64,000 bases of DNA from Bacteriovorax stolpii. Lineage in GTDB: Bacteria; Bdellovibrionota; Bacteriovoracia; Bacteriovoracales; Bacteriovoracaceae. Below the pieces are notes generated by a model. That model was given only the letters and a program-made list of their open reading frames with translations, did not search any database and was not told the origin of the DNA. Position 1 is the first letter of the stretch; each line of letters begins with the position of its first letter. This document shows positions 36,142-45,191 of the stretch, piece after piece. A program made the translations under genes and the position numbers. The stretch is from contig CAMCYI010000005.1 in assembly GCA_945883845.1 (NCBI GenBank), forward strand, positions 62,001 through 126,000. The letters run 5' to 3'.

Positions 36142-37584
36142 ATGGATCTCTCCCATCTTATCTCTCAGGAAGACCTGATTAAGAATCGCCATAAAATTAA
36201 GAAAGTTTTTTTCTATCGCATATGCGGAGCAGGCATGGGCCCGGCTGCAGTTCTTGTGAAACAAGCGGGCTTTGACGTTGAAGGAGCAGACTCTGCTTTC
36301 TATCCTCCAATGAGCACCTTCCTGGAATCAACGGGAATACCCCTGCACAAGTTAGATCAGGTCACACCAGAGTTTTTAAAAAAATACGATCTCATTGTTG
36401 TTGGTAACTCTGTAGCAGGGAAACTTGAAACTGCCCGCATGATTGAAAGAACCGGCGTGCCGTTCACTTCATTCCCTTCAGCAATTGGCTCCCTTGTTCT
36501 CAAAGATAAAAACGTTGTCGGGATCGCGGGAACACACGGTAAAACGACGACGACCTACTTCATGACCCAACTTCTTGAGAAGCTCCATCAGAACCCGGGT
36601 TCTCTGATTGGCGGAATCATCGAGGGACGTGAACCGTCTACTCTTGGTGATAAATATTTTGCGATTGAAGCAGATGAATATGATTCGGCTTATTTTCACA
36701 AGATCTCTAAGTTCCGTCTCTATGAAATGAAGCATCTTATTCTTACGTCCCTTGAGTTTGATCACGCGGATATCTTTTCATCTGTTGAAAAAATTGAAGA
36801 TGAATTTCGTGATGTGCTCCCTAAGATGAAAACAATTATTTTCAATCAAGAATATCCTTCGGCCATGAAACTCATGAACGAATACCGCAAGGATAATGAC
36901 CAGAAGTGGTTCCTGTACGGCAAGGGCTCAGAGATTGGCCCACACGACGTAAAAACGTTCGAAACGGGTTCTGCTTTCACGTTGAAGTGGCAGGGACAGA
37001 ATGTTTCCTTTGAAACTTCTGCCATCGGAGAACACAACATCCTTAACCTCACGAGCTGTATCATCTTCCTGTACTCTGAAGGTTTTAAGACTGAAGAAAT
37101 CCAGCGCGCCACACGACAAATGGAAATGGTAAAGCGCCGCCAGGAAGTGAGAGGCAAGTATCACGACATGGTTGTGATCGATGACTTTGCTCACCACCCA
37201 CGCGCGATTACAGTCACTCTCGATGCCATCCGTGCGCGCTTTAAAAACAGAAAAATCATCACTGTATTTGAACCGATTTCAGCGACTGCCCGCAGTTCGA
37301 TTTTTCAGAATGAATTCCGGGATTCTCTGGCTAGTTCTGATAAAGTAATCATCGCGAAAGCTGATCTGGCCACGACTGCACTTAACGGGTCAGATCTGAA
37401 CGGAGATCTTCTAGCCAAAGAGATTTCGTCAAAAGGTAAGCCTGCAATCTGCGTGAGTAAGCTTGATGACCTTCGCAAGGCGATCGATCAATACGAAGAA
37501 AAAGATTCTGTGCTTCTCATTTTAAGTAACCGGACATGTCTTGGTCTTTGGGAGTCAAACTTTGTACAAGAACTTAAGTCTTAA
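36142..37584 (+). CDS. mpl: UDP-MurNAc:L-alanyl-gamma-D-glutamyl-meso-DAP ligase Mpl
   Basis: This 480-residue Mur ligase starts at the ATG at 36142, behind AAGGA; a TTG at 36127 is less likely. The CGAGMGPAAVL loop and GADSAFYPPMSTFLES are diagnostic of Mpl, which attaches recycled tripeptide to UDP-MurNAc. Further landmarks are the ATP loop GTHGKTTTT, EADEYDSAYF, LEFDHADIF and the C-terminal IDDFAHHP. MurC is the main alternative, but the YPPMS motif argues for Mpl. The last 23 bases overlap a lipoprotein gene. Confidence 0.9.
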   Translation: MDLSHLISQEDLIKNRHKIKKVFFYRICGAGMGPAAVLVKQAGFDVEGADSAFYPPMSTFLESTGIPLHKLDQVTPEFLKKYDLIVVGNSVAGKLETARMIERTGVPFTSFPSAIGSLVLKDKNVVGIAGTHGKTTTTYFMTQLLEKLHQNPGSLIGGIIEGREPSTLGDKYFAIEADEYDSAYFHKISKFRLYEMKHLILTSLEFDHADIFSSVEKIEDEFRDVLPKMKTIIFNQEYPSAMKLMNEYRKDNDQKWFLYGKGSEIGPHDVKTFETGSAFTLKWQGQNVSFETSAIGEHNILNLTSCIIFLYSEGFKTEEIQRATRQMEMVKRRQEVRGKYHDMVVIDDFAHHPRAITVTLDAIRARFKNRKIITVFEPISATARSSIFQNEFRDSLASSDKVIIAKADLATTALNGSDLNGDLLAKEISSKGKPAICVSKLDDLRKAIDQYEEKDSVLLILSNRTCLGLWESNFVQELKS

Positions 37585-39277
37585 CTTAGCGTTCATCCTC
37601 GCTGCAGCTTCGCTATCAAGCTGTGCCAGTACTCCTCTCAAATGGGAAGGGGAGATGGATCGTCACGTGAAAACGTACATGGATAACTTCGAGCAGTTTC
37701 GCAATAAAATATGTGTTCCGCGAGCTGAAACGATTTATTCGACTTACCTGAAAGATTACCGCGGAAAAGGTTACTGGATTCCCGAACTCAATAACGACGT
37801 TGATGTCGAAAGCATTAAAGCTCTTTTGCCTGAAATGGAAAAAAAGGTTGCCTGGATCCGCGAGCAGAAGAAAAAAGTTTCAAAGCAAAGTTTTCCGTCG
37901 AAAAGTGCCACGACTAATCTTCGCTCTCTCTTGCTTCGACTCTTGACCCTGAAAAAATCAGAACTCAATGCCATTGAAGAGAATAAAGAAAAGGCCCGCA
38001 AGGAATCACTCCATCTGCAGGTCAAGCTTCAGAAAGAATACGAAGAGCTGATCAAGAGACTTTCTTTTTTCACGAATTATCATTATCCCGTCGACCATCT
38101 CAAAAATCGCAAAGTGCATGATCAGTTCCGTGAAAAAGAAGAAAAAGAAGCCGTAAAAATTGCCAATTACACTTTTCTCTATCGCAAACTTCTTGAAGAC
38201 GGTGCTTACTACAAAGATCACACTGGTTCAGATATCTATCTTAGAACCACACTTGATACACTTCACTTTGAACTGATGGAGCACGACTTCTACGTCACAG
38301 AAGATGCTCGTTTTGATCTTGAATTTGTCCTCGGCAAAATTGATTCTGAGCTCGGCAAGGGCAAACAAAAAATGCTCGAGCGTTTGACCGAATGGGAAAG
38401 CCGAACTGAACGTACTCTCAGTTTTTATAACTCTCTCACGCATCCGGAAAATCAGAATCCGATCGTCGTCAATGGTGTAAAAACCACGGCTAACCGTGAG
38501 CTCATCAAAGAGCACAACATTGCCTCCGAAAGACTCAAAGAATTTGTCTACTCCAAGCAGGCTGAGGTCTATAGTTACTGGCTTCATCAGCCGGAACTTC
38601 CCCGAGCGATCTTTGTTCTCGAAACAATTCTTCTGAACGAAGTTGGTACTGTCGACGGCACAGATGCACTTGAACGGATGGATGTTGCACGGGTGGTGAT
38701 GAACCGTCTTGATAAACCGAAATACCTCTCCATCGGCCAGAAAGAATTCATCTACCCTTACCTGAAAAAATCGACGAGTGACTTTCACATAAAAAATGAG
38801 CGCTGGTTAAATGCCTTGTTTAAGCAGGGTGAGTTTTCATTTACCTATTATTATCTCTCAGGTGTCGTGAATATTTTCTGCCCGGATATGGCACCATCAG
38901 CGAAAAAACTCAGAGCTCAAAACGTCCAGATTGCATTGCAGGTTCTCAAAGAGCAGCCAAACTCTTTCAAGACGACACGCTATTTTTCACGGGCAAGTAT
39001 GATCGGTCGCATTCACATGGACTCTATCTGGGAAGACTACATTCCATATCCCGAAAGACCGGGTCTTCTGGTCGAAGGTCAGGAACGCCTGCAGGAGAAG
39101 TTCACCAAGGGCGATTACACCTATCTCTATTCATTCAAAGATCCAGCTTTTCAGATGTTTCAAGTGATTGAAATAGACGGCCGTGTTTATGCGCTAGGAG
39201 AGGATAAGGGGATCAAGATCTTCTATTCCCATCGTAATCCGCACTATTTTCGCTATTTCACCAAGACGGAAATCTGA
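37562..39277 (+). CDS. Large lipoprotein, possible cell-wall hydrolase, TTG start inside mpl
   Basis: This 571-residue lipoprotein starts at TTG (37562), seven bases after GGGAG, inside the mpl coding region. The signal peptide ends in LSSC (cysteine at about residue 21). A long charged coiled coil spans about 70-210. A C-terminal domain from about 345 includes LETILLNEVG...ERMDVARVVMNRL, whose E-then-VVMNR spacing resembles the SleB-type hydrolase core (E360 as candidate acid). That match is from memory and weak. Overlap with mpl suggests a shared job in peptidoglycan turnover. Confidence 0.68.
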   Translation: MYKNLSLNLAFILAAASLSSCASTPLKWEGEMDRHVKTYMDNFEQFRNKICVPRAETIYSTYLKDYRGKGYWIPELNNDVDVESIKALLPEMEKKVAWIREQKKKVSKQSFPSKSATTNLRSLLLRLLTLKKSELNAIEENKEKARKESLHLQVKLQKEYEELIKRLSFFTNYHYPVDHLKNRKVHDQFREKEEKEAVKIANYTFLYRKLLEDGAYYKDHTGSDIYLRTTLDTLHFELMEHDFYVTEDARFDLEFVLGKIDSELGKGKQKMLERLTEWESRTERTLSFYNSLTHPENQNPIVVNGVKTTANRELIKEHNIASERLKEFVYSKQAEVYSYWLHQPELPRAIFVLETILLNEVGTVDGTDALERMDVARVVMNRLDKPKYLSIGQKEFIYPYLKKSTSDFHIKNERWLNALFKQGEFSFTYYYLSGVVNIFCPDMAPSAKKLRAQNVQIALQVLKEQPNSFKTTRYFSRASMIGRIHMDSIWEDYIPYPERPGLLVEGQERLQEKFTKGDYTYLYSFKDPAFQMFQVIEIDGRVYALGEDKGIKIFYSHRNPHYFRYFTKTEI

Positions 39278-39296
39278 AATAATTCCCAAAATGTTT

Positions 39297-39325
39297 TTGA
39301 AATACCACGCGGAACAAGGTATAAA
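39297..39325 (+). promoter_or_regulatory. Housekeeping promoter of metK
   Basis: TTGAAA (39297-39302), a 17-base spacer and TATAAA (39320-39325) stand 45 bases before the metK ATG. They fit a sigma-70 promoter. The remaining leader is too short for a classical SAM riboswitch. Confidence 0.65.
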
Positions 39326-39370
39326 ACCCGCTCTAGATTATTATTTGTTTAGTCCCCTGAAGGAGCTTTT

Positions 39371-40534
39371 ATGCTGAAAGATTATATGTTCACTTCTGAA
39401 TCCGTTACAGAAGGTCACCCGGATAAAATCGCCGATCAAATTTCAGATGCCATCCTCGATGCCATGCTGACTCAGGATCCACGATCTCGCGTTGCATGCG
39501 AAACTTTGATCACAACTGGTCTCGTGGTTGTTGCTGGTGAAATCACTACGGGTGCAAAAGTTGATATCAACGAAACAGTTCGCAAAACGATTAAAAATAT
39601 TGGTTACGATCATTCTGATAAAGGCTTCGACGCTAACACTTGTGGCGTTTCGATCGCTCTCGGTAACCAGTCTCAGGATATTGCACAGGGTGTAAACGAA
39701 GGCGAAGGAAAATTCCTCGATCAAGGTGCCGGCGATCAGGGTCTCATGTTTGGATACGCAATCAATGAAACTGATTCGTACATGCCGATGACAATTGATC
39801 TCTCTCACAAACTTGCTAAACAGCTTGCGACAGTTCGCCACAATGGAACTCTTAAAGATCTCCGCGCTGACGGTAAGACTCAGGTCACTGCTCAGTACAT
39901 CGACGGTAAACTTGCTCGTATCGATGCAATCGTTGTTTCTACTCAGCACGCTGAGAGCATGACTCAGAAACAGATCGAAGAAGGTGTGATGGAAGAAGTG
40001 ATCAAAAAGATCGTTCCTGCTCACCTCATTGACAAAAATACAAAATACTTCATTAACCCAACTGGTCGTTTTGTGATCGGTGGGCCAATGGGGGACTGCG
40101 GTCTCACAGGTCGTAAAATTATCGTTGATACTTACGGTGGTCACGGTGCTCACGGCGGTGGTGCATTCTCTGGTAAAGATCCTTCTAAAGTTGATCGCTC
40201 AGCTGCCTATGCTGCCCGCCATATCGCGAAGAACGTTGTTGCTGCCGGCCTCGCTGAGAAAGCACTCGTTCAGGTTGCGTATGCGATCGGTGTTGCAAAA
40301 CCAATGTCTCTCTTGATTGATACATTTGGAACGGCAAAAGTTGATGAGAAAAAACTAACAGCTGCGATCAACGAGCTCTTCGACATGCGTCCTAAGGCGA
40401 TCATTCAGCGTCTTGATCTCCTTCGTCCGATCTACTCTGAAACTGCGGCTTATGGGCATTTCGGAAGGACATCAGGTAATGGGTTTACCTGGGAGAAACT
40501 TGACCAGGTCGATAAGCTTAAATCTATGTTTTAA
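39371..40534 (+). CDS. metK: S-adenosylmethionine synthetase
   Basis: This 387-residue cytosolic enzyme makes SAM from methionine and [23 protein letters not shown] at the N-terminus, [12 protein letters not shown] in the middle, and [18 protein letters not shown] are diagnostic MetK motifs. Length is normal. It is preceded by AAGGAG and a consensus-like promoter and followed by an intrinsic terminator, so it is probably a single-gene unit. Confidence 0.98.
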   Translation: MLKDYMFTSESVTEGHPDKIADQISDAILDAMLTQDPRSRVACETLITTGLVVVAGEITTGAKVDINETVRKTIKNIGYDHSDKGFDANTCGVSIALGNQSQDIAQGVNEGEGKFLDQGAGDQGLMFGYAINETDSYMPMTIDLSHKLAKQLATVRHNGTLKDLRADGKTQVTAQYIDGKLARIDAIVVSTQHAESMTQKQIEEGVMEEVIKKIVPAHLIDKNTKYFINPTGRFVIGGPMGDCGLTGRKIIVDTYGGHGAHGGGAFSGKDPSKVDRSAAYAARHIAKNVVAAGLAEKALVQVAYAIGVAKPMSLLIDTFGTAKVDEKKLTAAINELFDMRPKAIIQRLDLLRPIYSETAAYGHFGRTSGNGFTWEKLDQVDKLKSMF

Positions 40535-40535
40535 T

Positions 40536-40564
40536 CAAAGGGTCCTCACGGACCCTTTTTTTTT
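40536..40564 (+). terminator. Rho-independent terminator after metK
   Basis: A perfect GGGTCC / GGACCC stem with a four-base loop is followed by nine T residues, directly after the metK stop. Confidence 0.93.
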
Positions 40565-40589
40565 GCCCCAAGTTGCCGATAAGCCTTTC

Positions 40590-40823
40590 ATGATCGAGAT
40601 CTATTTCCTCCTTCGCCATACACCCTTCTGGGCCGTACCTGTGATGTTATTCGCTGCCGAGTTCGGTTATATGTTTTGGCTCAAGAAGAAGAAGCGCCAA
40701 GCGACTATTTGTTTAATGTTCTTCATCTTCTCGTTTTCTATTGTGTGCTTTTATTACTGGGCCGGCGGGCCTGAAAAATCAGTCCGTGTCATCAAGAATT
40801 ATTACCACCACAATCGCGACTAA
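40590..40823 (+). CDS. Small two-TM membrane protein
   Basis: Read from ATG 40590, after the metK terminator, this encodes 77 residues with two hydrophobic segments (about 10-29 and 41-60) joined by a lysine-rich loop (LKKKKRQ), and a polar tail ending HHNRD. The open frame continues upstream into metK, but that part is an out-of-frame shadow. There is no strong ribosome binding site. The family is not recognised, but composition and the gap position make it a fair gene candidate. Confidence 0.5.
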   Translation: MIEIYFLLRHTPFWAVPVMLFAAEFGYMFWLKKKKRQATICLMFFIFSFSIVCFYYWAGGPEKSVRVIKNYYHHNRD

Positions 40824-40893
40824 AACAAAGTCTTACATTTGACACCCCCTCGTTAAGCTTTCGATATCGCTCACTTTTTTCCAAGTTGAAAAA

Positions 40894-40923
40894 TTGACAC
40901 CAAGTTTGGTGCTCGAGTAAATT
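40894..40923 (+). promoter_or_regulatory. Promoter with operator-like inverted repeat before the response regulator
   Basis: TTGACA (40894-40899), 18 bases, then TAAATT (40918-40923). CACCAA / TTGGTG (40898-40911) forms an inverted repeat inside the spacer. A second TTGACACC occurs 55 bases upstream (40839), so two promoters or two binding boxes may exist. Confidence 0.5.
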
Positions 40924-40944
40924 AGGGGTTCCTCGGAGGAAAAA

Positions 40945-42462
40945 ATGGACGACGTTAACTACCTTCATCAAAGTTTTGATGGATCTGCTACGACTGCACT
41001 CCCCCCTGTGATTATTGTGGAGGATGACAAGCTTCTGGGCCTTTCACTCAAGAAATATCTTGAGCAGACTCTGAAGATGGATGTTCGCCTTTTCCACAGC
41101 TCTGAAGACTGCCTCACCAACTTTGCCCGTACTCACGAAAAGAACGTTCCGTTCTGTCTCGTGACGGATATAAGTCTTGAGCAGGGTTCCGATGGTCTAC
41201 TCCTGATCGACATCCTGAAAGACAAGGGCTTCGAATTTGTCTCTATTGTGATGACTGGTTTTGCGAGCATTGAAACAGCGATTGCGGCCACGAAGAAAGG
41301 TGTCTTTCACTATCTCACAAAACCGTTTGAACTCGATAACCTCAAGAAGCTTGTTCTCGAAGCTCTCTCGACGAAACTTAACGTAGCATTACCAAGAGAG
41401 ATGATCTCAATTGGTGAAAGTATATTTGATGATGAAGCACGCGCCATAAAAGCAAATGCCCGTCACCGCCTGGACCGTCCTCAAGTTGAGGATTTTTTCG
41501 AAGGAATGATCGGTCGCTCGCGTGTGATGAGAGAAGTCTTTGATCGCATCACGAAAGTTGCGAAAACAGATTCTACAATTCTCATCATGGGTGCCTCTGG
41601 TACAGGGAAAGAGTTGGTTGCTTCGGCGATTCACCGTCTTTCTTCACGTACTGAAAAAAATCGAATTTCAGTCAACTGTGGTGCGATTCCTTCTGACCTA
41701 CTGGAGAGCGAGCTCTTCGGTCACGTCAGAGGTGCCTTCACAGGTGCTATTTCTACCCGTAAAGGACGTTTTGAGCTCGCTCAGGGCGGATCTATCTTCC
41801 TTGATGAGATCGGAGATATGCCACCACTTCTGCAGGTAAAACTTCTTCGTGTTCTCCAGGAACGTCAGATGGAGCCTGTGGGTTCTGATGAAATCCTGAA
41901 CATCGACGTGCGCGTGATTGCGGCTACACACCGTGATCTCGAGAAAGCAGTTGCTGATGGCAAGTTCCGCGAAGATCTTTTCTATCGCCTGAATGTTATT
42001 CCAATAAAAATGCCGGCCCTGAAAGAGAGACGTGAGGATATTCCTCTTCTTATCTCATACTTCCTGGACCGTTTTGTTTCTGCCGATCGTTCAAACGAAA
42101 TCAGTTTTGGTTCACTCACAATGGAACTTCTGATGGGTTACGACTGGCCAGGAAACGTGCGCGAACTCGAAAACGTGATTGAACGTCTGGTTATCCTGCG
42201 CGGAGGAAATGAAATTCTTCCAGAGGATCTTCCTGCGAAGATTTTCCGTTCGAATCCGCTCGCTACTCACCATTACAAAACTCTCTTTGATCTTCCTGAG
42301 CCGGGAGTGGATCTGAAACAGATTCTTTCGGACATTGAAGACTCTTTGATCATGCAGGCGATGACGAGAACCCGTGGTAATAAAAACCAGGCCTCGAAGC
42401 TTCTAGCACTCAACAGGACGACATTGATTGAGAAGATGAAAAAGAAAAATCTCGAACTTTGA
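40945..42462 (+). CDS. NtrC-type sigma-54-dependent response regulator (orphan)
   Basis: This 505-residue protein has a receiver domain at residues about 22-140 (acidic pocket EDD at 26-28, phospho-acceptor D75, K126). The AAA+ sigma-54 activator domain has Walker A GASGTGKE, an intact GAFTGA (about 263-268), Walker B SIFLDEIGDMP and the WPGNVREL sensor. A Fis-type HTH closes the protein (about 465-500, NKNQASKLLALNRTTLIEKM). All key residues are present, so it should activate sigma-54 promoters when phosphorylated. No histidine kinase gene is adjacent. GGAGG precedes the ATG. The target genes are unknown. Confidence 0.93.
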   Translation: MDDVNYLHQSFDGSATTALPPVIIVEDDKLLGLSLKKYLEQTLKMDVRLFHSSEDCLTNFARTHEKNVPFCLVTDISLEQGSDGLLLIDILKDKGFEFVSIVMTGFASIETAIAATKKGVFHYLTKPFELDNLKKLVLEALSTKLNVALPREMISIGESIFDDEARAIKANARHRLDRPQVEDFFEGMIGRSRVMREVFDRITKVAKTDSTILIMGASGTGKELVASAIHRLSSRTEKNRISVNCGAIPSDLLESELFGHVRGAFTGAISTRKGRFELAQGGSIFLDEIGDMPPLLQVKLLRVLQERQMEPVGSDEILNIDVRVIAATHRDLEKAVADGKFREDLFYRLNVIPIKMPALKERREDIPLLISYFLDRFVSADRSNEISFGSLTMELLMGYDWPGNVRELENVIERLVILRGGNEILPEDLPAKIFRSNPLATHHYKTLFDLPEPGVDLKQILSDIEDSLIMQAMTRTRGNKNQASKLLALNRTTLIEKMKKKNLEL

Positions 42463-42465
42463 AAG

Positions 42466-42490
42466 AAAGGGCCTAGTAAGGGCCCTTTTT
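42466..42490 (+). terminator. Rho-independent terminator after the response regulator
   Basis: AAAGGGCC / GGCCCTTT pairs across a seven-base loop and runs into TTTTTT, four bases after the stop codon. Confidence 0.92.
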
Positions 42491-42518
42491 TCGTTATGGG
42501 AGCTACATAACAGTGTCA

Positions 42519-42598
42519 GATTGGTTCCAATCGGACTGTAAGATCGGTAAGCCTATCCCCTGAATCTTACCATTGGCCCGTATACGTTCATGGGCCAA
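42519..42598. other. Row of three inverted repeats in the 389-base gap
   Basis: Three hairpins stand back to back: GATTGG-TT-CCAATC (42519-42532), GTAAGAT...ATCTTAC (42538-42570) and TTGGCCC...GGGCCAA (42573-42598). They lie right after the regulator's terminator. No T-run follows, so they are not simple terminators. They could be a structured RNA, a recombination remnant or a REP-like element. No other copy was recognised in the window by eye. The rest of 42599-42799 is AT-rich, with one weak small reading frame. Confidence 0.45.
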
Positions 42599-42642
42599 AA
42601 AGCACCTTTGACGTGAGTGGGGAATGGGTTTATTTCTTGGGT

Positions 42643-42735
42643 ATGGGAAATCTGAAGGTTAATTCTGTATTTTTGATTTGTATTGTAATGCTCACGGTTT
42701 TAATTGTGGGGATGAAGGTTTTTAATTTGCTTTGA
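42643..42735 (+). CDS. Possible 30-residue single-TM peptide
   Basis: ATG 42643 to TGA 42735 gives 30 residues. The stretch VFLICIVMLTVLIVGMKVF is a plausible single membrane helix. There is no good ribosome binding site and no known family. Listed as a weak candidate because the gap otherwise has no gene. Confidence 0.2.
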   Translation: MGNLKVNSVFLICIVMLTVLIVGMKVFNLL

Positions 42736-42799
42736 ATTGAGTTGAGTTCTGCGCCGAGAAATAATCTTTAAATTTAATCTGAAATTGGGGCTCGTTGTG

Positions 42800-42827
42800 C
42801 ATCCGAAAAAACGAAGTTTTTCGGATG
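42800..42827. repeat. Perfect 11-bp inverted repeat downstream of mlaD
   Basis: CATCCGAAAAA pairs with TTTTTCGGATG across a six-base loop. It stands 25 bases past the end of mlaD on the leftward strand. Although no T-run follows, a hairpin there may end or stabilise the mla transcript. Confidence 0.55.
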
Positions 42828-42851
42828 TGTTATTTTGGGGCAAGGGGAAGA

Positions 42852-43694
42852 TTACTTCTTTTTTTGCTCTGAGCTGCGGATTGATTCGCGGATGAAATAC
42901 TTGATGACCTTGTTTCTTTCAGCTCCGCCGAGGAGGGTTTTGAGGTCCTCGTGAAGGGTGTCGTCGTAGATCATGCTGTTCGCGGTTCCTGGGCCGGTTT
43001 CTACGCGTCTGAGGATGCGTTCGAGGGCGCCTGATGCAAGGTTGAGGCGTTCCATGGTCATGTTGACATGAGTGATCGTGTCGCCGAGCTTCGCTTTTTT
43101 TGCGTCGGCCATGATGGCGGCGAAGTCGGTGGAGGCCTTGTTCATGTTGTTGAAGGTTTCGGTGAGCTTGTGACCGTCTTCGAGGATAACGAGAATGGCG
43201 TCGATCTTGAGCATGATTCGCTCAGCGACCGTTGCGATGGAGTCGCCTTTGGTCATGATCTTCTTGAAATCCATTGAGTCTTCTGCGCGGAGGATGTCTT
43301 TTTCAGGGTTGAGTTTTGAAGCAGTGGAGTCCATTGCGTTGTAGATTTCGACGAACTTGTCTCCGACCAGACCGGCGTTGGAGACGGCGACTTTTGCATC
43401 CTGCTTGATCCACTTCACTTCTGTTTCGAGAACGGTTAGGACGAGTTCAACTTCCTCTTCACTGACGATAGAAATACCCGTCACACTTCCTACGCGTATA
43501 CCTTTGAACTCAACGTAGGAGCCTTCTTTGAGTGCAGAAGCACTTTTCACGCGGGCACGGAGATCAACTTTTTGATCGAAGACAGAGTTTTGTTTTCCGA
43601 TGCTCACAACCATGATCATCACAACGAGTGTTAAGCCGGAGATAAAGGCACCGACTTTAACGAGGTTTCGTTTGTCTTTTTTTCTGATCGTCAT
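42852..43694 (-). CDS. mlaD: MlaD-like MCE-domain lipid transport protein
   Basis: This 280-residue protein has an N-terminal membrane anchor (about 12-33) and an MCE domain (about 40-120; VKSASALKEGSYVEFKGIRVGSV). A long helical C-terminal part extends to residue 280, longer than E. coli MlaD (183). MCE rings shuttle phospholipids across the periplasm. The start ATGA overlaps the mlaF stop. It is the last gene of lipoprotein-mlaE-mlaF-mlaD. No mlaC or mlaB is present, so the extended C-terminus may form the bridge itself, as in PqiB/YebT-like relatives; that is inference. Confidence 0.88.
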   Translation of the reverse strand: MTIRKKDKRNLVKVGAFISGLTLVVMIMVVSIGKQNSVFDQKVDLRARVKSASALKEGSYVEFKGIRVGSVTGISIVSEEEVELVLTVLETEVKWIKQDAKVAVSNAGLVGDKFVEIYNAMDSTASKLNPEKDILRAEDSMDFKKIMTKGDSIATVAERIMLKIDAILVILEDGHKLTETFNNMNKASTDFAAIMADAKKAKLGDTITHVNMTMERLNLASGALERILRRVETGPGTANSMIYDDTLHEDLKTLLGGAERNKVIKYFIRESIRSSEQKKK

Positions 43695-44428
43695 ACTTTC
43701 TCACTTCCAGTTAGAAAACTTTGAATGAATGGGTCGGTGCTGTCTTCCATATTTTGCCAGGTACCTTCGAAGGCAACCCGGCCGTCTTTGATGATGATGA
43801 ACCTGTCGCATATTTTTGAAGCTGCGGGAATATCGTGGGTGACGAAGATGCCTGATGAGCCACGAGCTTTGGCCACTCTCATCACGTCGAGAACCATTTC
43901 TACATTAACGGGATCAAGGCCGGCGGTTGGTTCATCGTAGAGTAGAATTTCTGGTTCGAGTGCCATCGAGCGGGCGAGACCTACGCGCTTCTGCATACCA
44001 CCTGAAATTTCCGAAGGCATCTTGTCCCAGGCTTCTTCCATCTTCACGATGCGGAGAATTTCCATCACTTTTTTTTCAATTTCGGGTTCCTTGAGTTTTG
44101 TGTGCTCAAAGAAAGGGTAGGCGACGTTTTCGAAAACAGAAATGGAATCGAAGAGAGCTCCGCTTTGAAATGCGTATGAGATACTCTTGCGGACACTGAA
44201 AAGTTTTTTTTCCGGAAGCTGATCGATGCGGTTTCCGTGATAGAGAATTTCTCCGGAGTCGATCACTTCAAGGCCGATGATAGATCGAAGGATAACTGAT
44301 TTACCTGTACCGGAGTTTCCGAGAAGACCAAGAATTTCTCCGCGATGAAGATGAAAGCTCACATCCTTATGGACCACTCTGTGGTCGAAAGTTTTTGCGA
44401 CATGTTTTAATTCAAGTATTTTTTCCAT
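43691..44428 (-). CDS. mlaF: MlaF-like ABC ATPase
   Basis: This roughly 245-residue ATPase drives the MlaFEDB-type transporter. Walker A GNSGTGKSV, the signature SGGMQKRVGLAR and Walker B ILLYDEPTAGLDP are intact. The ATG at 44428 is chosen; a TTG at 44437 would overlap mlaE by eight bases and is possible. It is tightly packed between mlaE and mlaD, with ATGA coupling to mlaD. Confidence 0.93.
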   Translation of the reverse strand: MEKILELKHVAKTFDHRVVHKDVSFHLHRGEILGLLGNSGTGKSVILRSIIGLEVIDSGEILYHGNRIDQLPEKKLFSVRKSISYAFQSGALFDSISVFENVAYPFFEHTKLKEPEIEKKVMEILRIVKMEEAWDKMPSEISGGMQKRVGLARSMALEPEILLYDEPTAGLDPVNVEMVLDVMRVAKARGSSGIFVTHDIPAASKICDRFIIIKDGRVAFEGTWQNMEDSTDPFIQSFLTGSEKV

Positions 44429-44429
44429 A

Positions 44430-45191
44430 TCAGTCAAACATCAGGATAAGAAGTTTACTGAGAAAGAAATCCGAAATGAGGATCACGATCGATGTGCGCA
44501 CAACTACCCATGTCGCAGCTGTTCCCACACCAAGTGTTCCCTCTTTTGTCTGGAAGCCGCGATAGCAGGCCAGAAGAGAGATCATGAGACCGAAGAATGC
44601 ACACTTTGCCATACTTCCGAAAACGTCTGCGAACTTTATCGTGGTAAGAACTTTATTGAAGTAGAATCCACCGGGCATTCTGAACTCTGCATAGGCGATA
44701 ATGTAACCACCGATGATACCCATAAAGGCAGAAAGAGTCGTAAGTAGCGGCAAAGAAATAACCGTTGCGACGACACGGGGAACGACGAGAACCCTGACAG
44801 GCGATGTGCCCAGTGCTCTGATAGCGTCCACTTGCTGAGTCACATTCATGGCACCAATTTCTGCACTCATTCCGGAACCGATGCGGCCTGCGATGAGCAG
44901 GGATGTGAAGATCGGCGCCATCTCGCGGATGATGGAAAGAGAAACGATGGCAGGAACGTAAAGAGTGCCGCCGAATTTCTCAAGACCGTATCCGAACTGG
45001 AGAGTCATAACGAGGCCTGTGATAAATCCGATAACGATCGTGATGGAAAGTGATCCCATGCCGAGTTCAAGGATCTGTTCCCAGAGTCTTCCCCAGTAGA
45101 AAGGCTTTGTAGTCATGCACTTGAGTGAATCCCAGAAGAGTTCCGTGATTTCTCCGATGACCTGCAAATGAACTTTTACTGTACTGATCAT
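44430..45191 (-). CDS. mlaE: MlaE-like ABC permease
   Basis: This 253-residue inner-membrane permease has five to six helices and the MlaE/YrbE family motifs. These are LELGMGSLSITIVIGFITGLVMTLQ, the GRIGSGMSAEIGAMNVTQQVDAIRALG coupling region and LTTLSAFMGIIGGYI. It moves phospholipids between the inner membrane and the MCE ring. Its ATG overlaps the stop of the upstream lipoprotein gene by four bases. Confidence 0.94.
   Translation of the reverse strand: MISTVKVHLQVIGEITELFWDSLKCMTTKPFYWGRLWEQILELGMGSLSITIVIGFITGLVMTLQFGYGLEKFGGTLYVPAIVSLSIIREMAPIFTSLLIAGRIGSGMSAEIGAMNVTQQVDAIRALGTSPVRVLVVPRVVATVISLPLLTTLSAFMGIIGGYIIAYAEFRMPGGFYFNKVLTTIKFADVFGSMAKCAFFGLMISLLACYRGFQTKEGTLGVGTAATWVVVRTSIVILISDFFLSKLLILMFD

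Noticed and set aside
39443..40153. A 236-codon open frame opposite metK
   Set aside because: It lies wholly antisense to a certain metK and has no ribosome binding site or domain; the openness follows from metK codon bias.
40413..40589. Upstream extension of the small membrane protein into metK
   Set aside because: This part overlaps metK out of frame and crosses its terminator; ATG 40590 gives a sensible protein.
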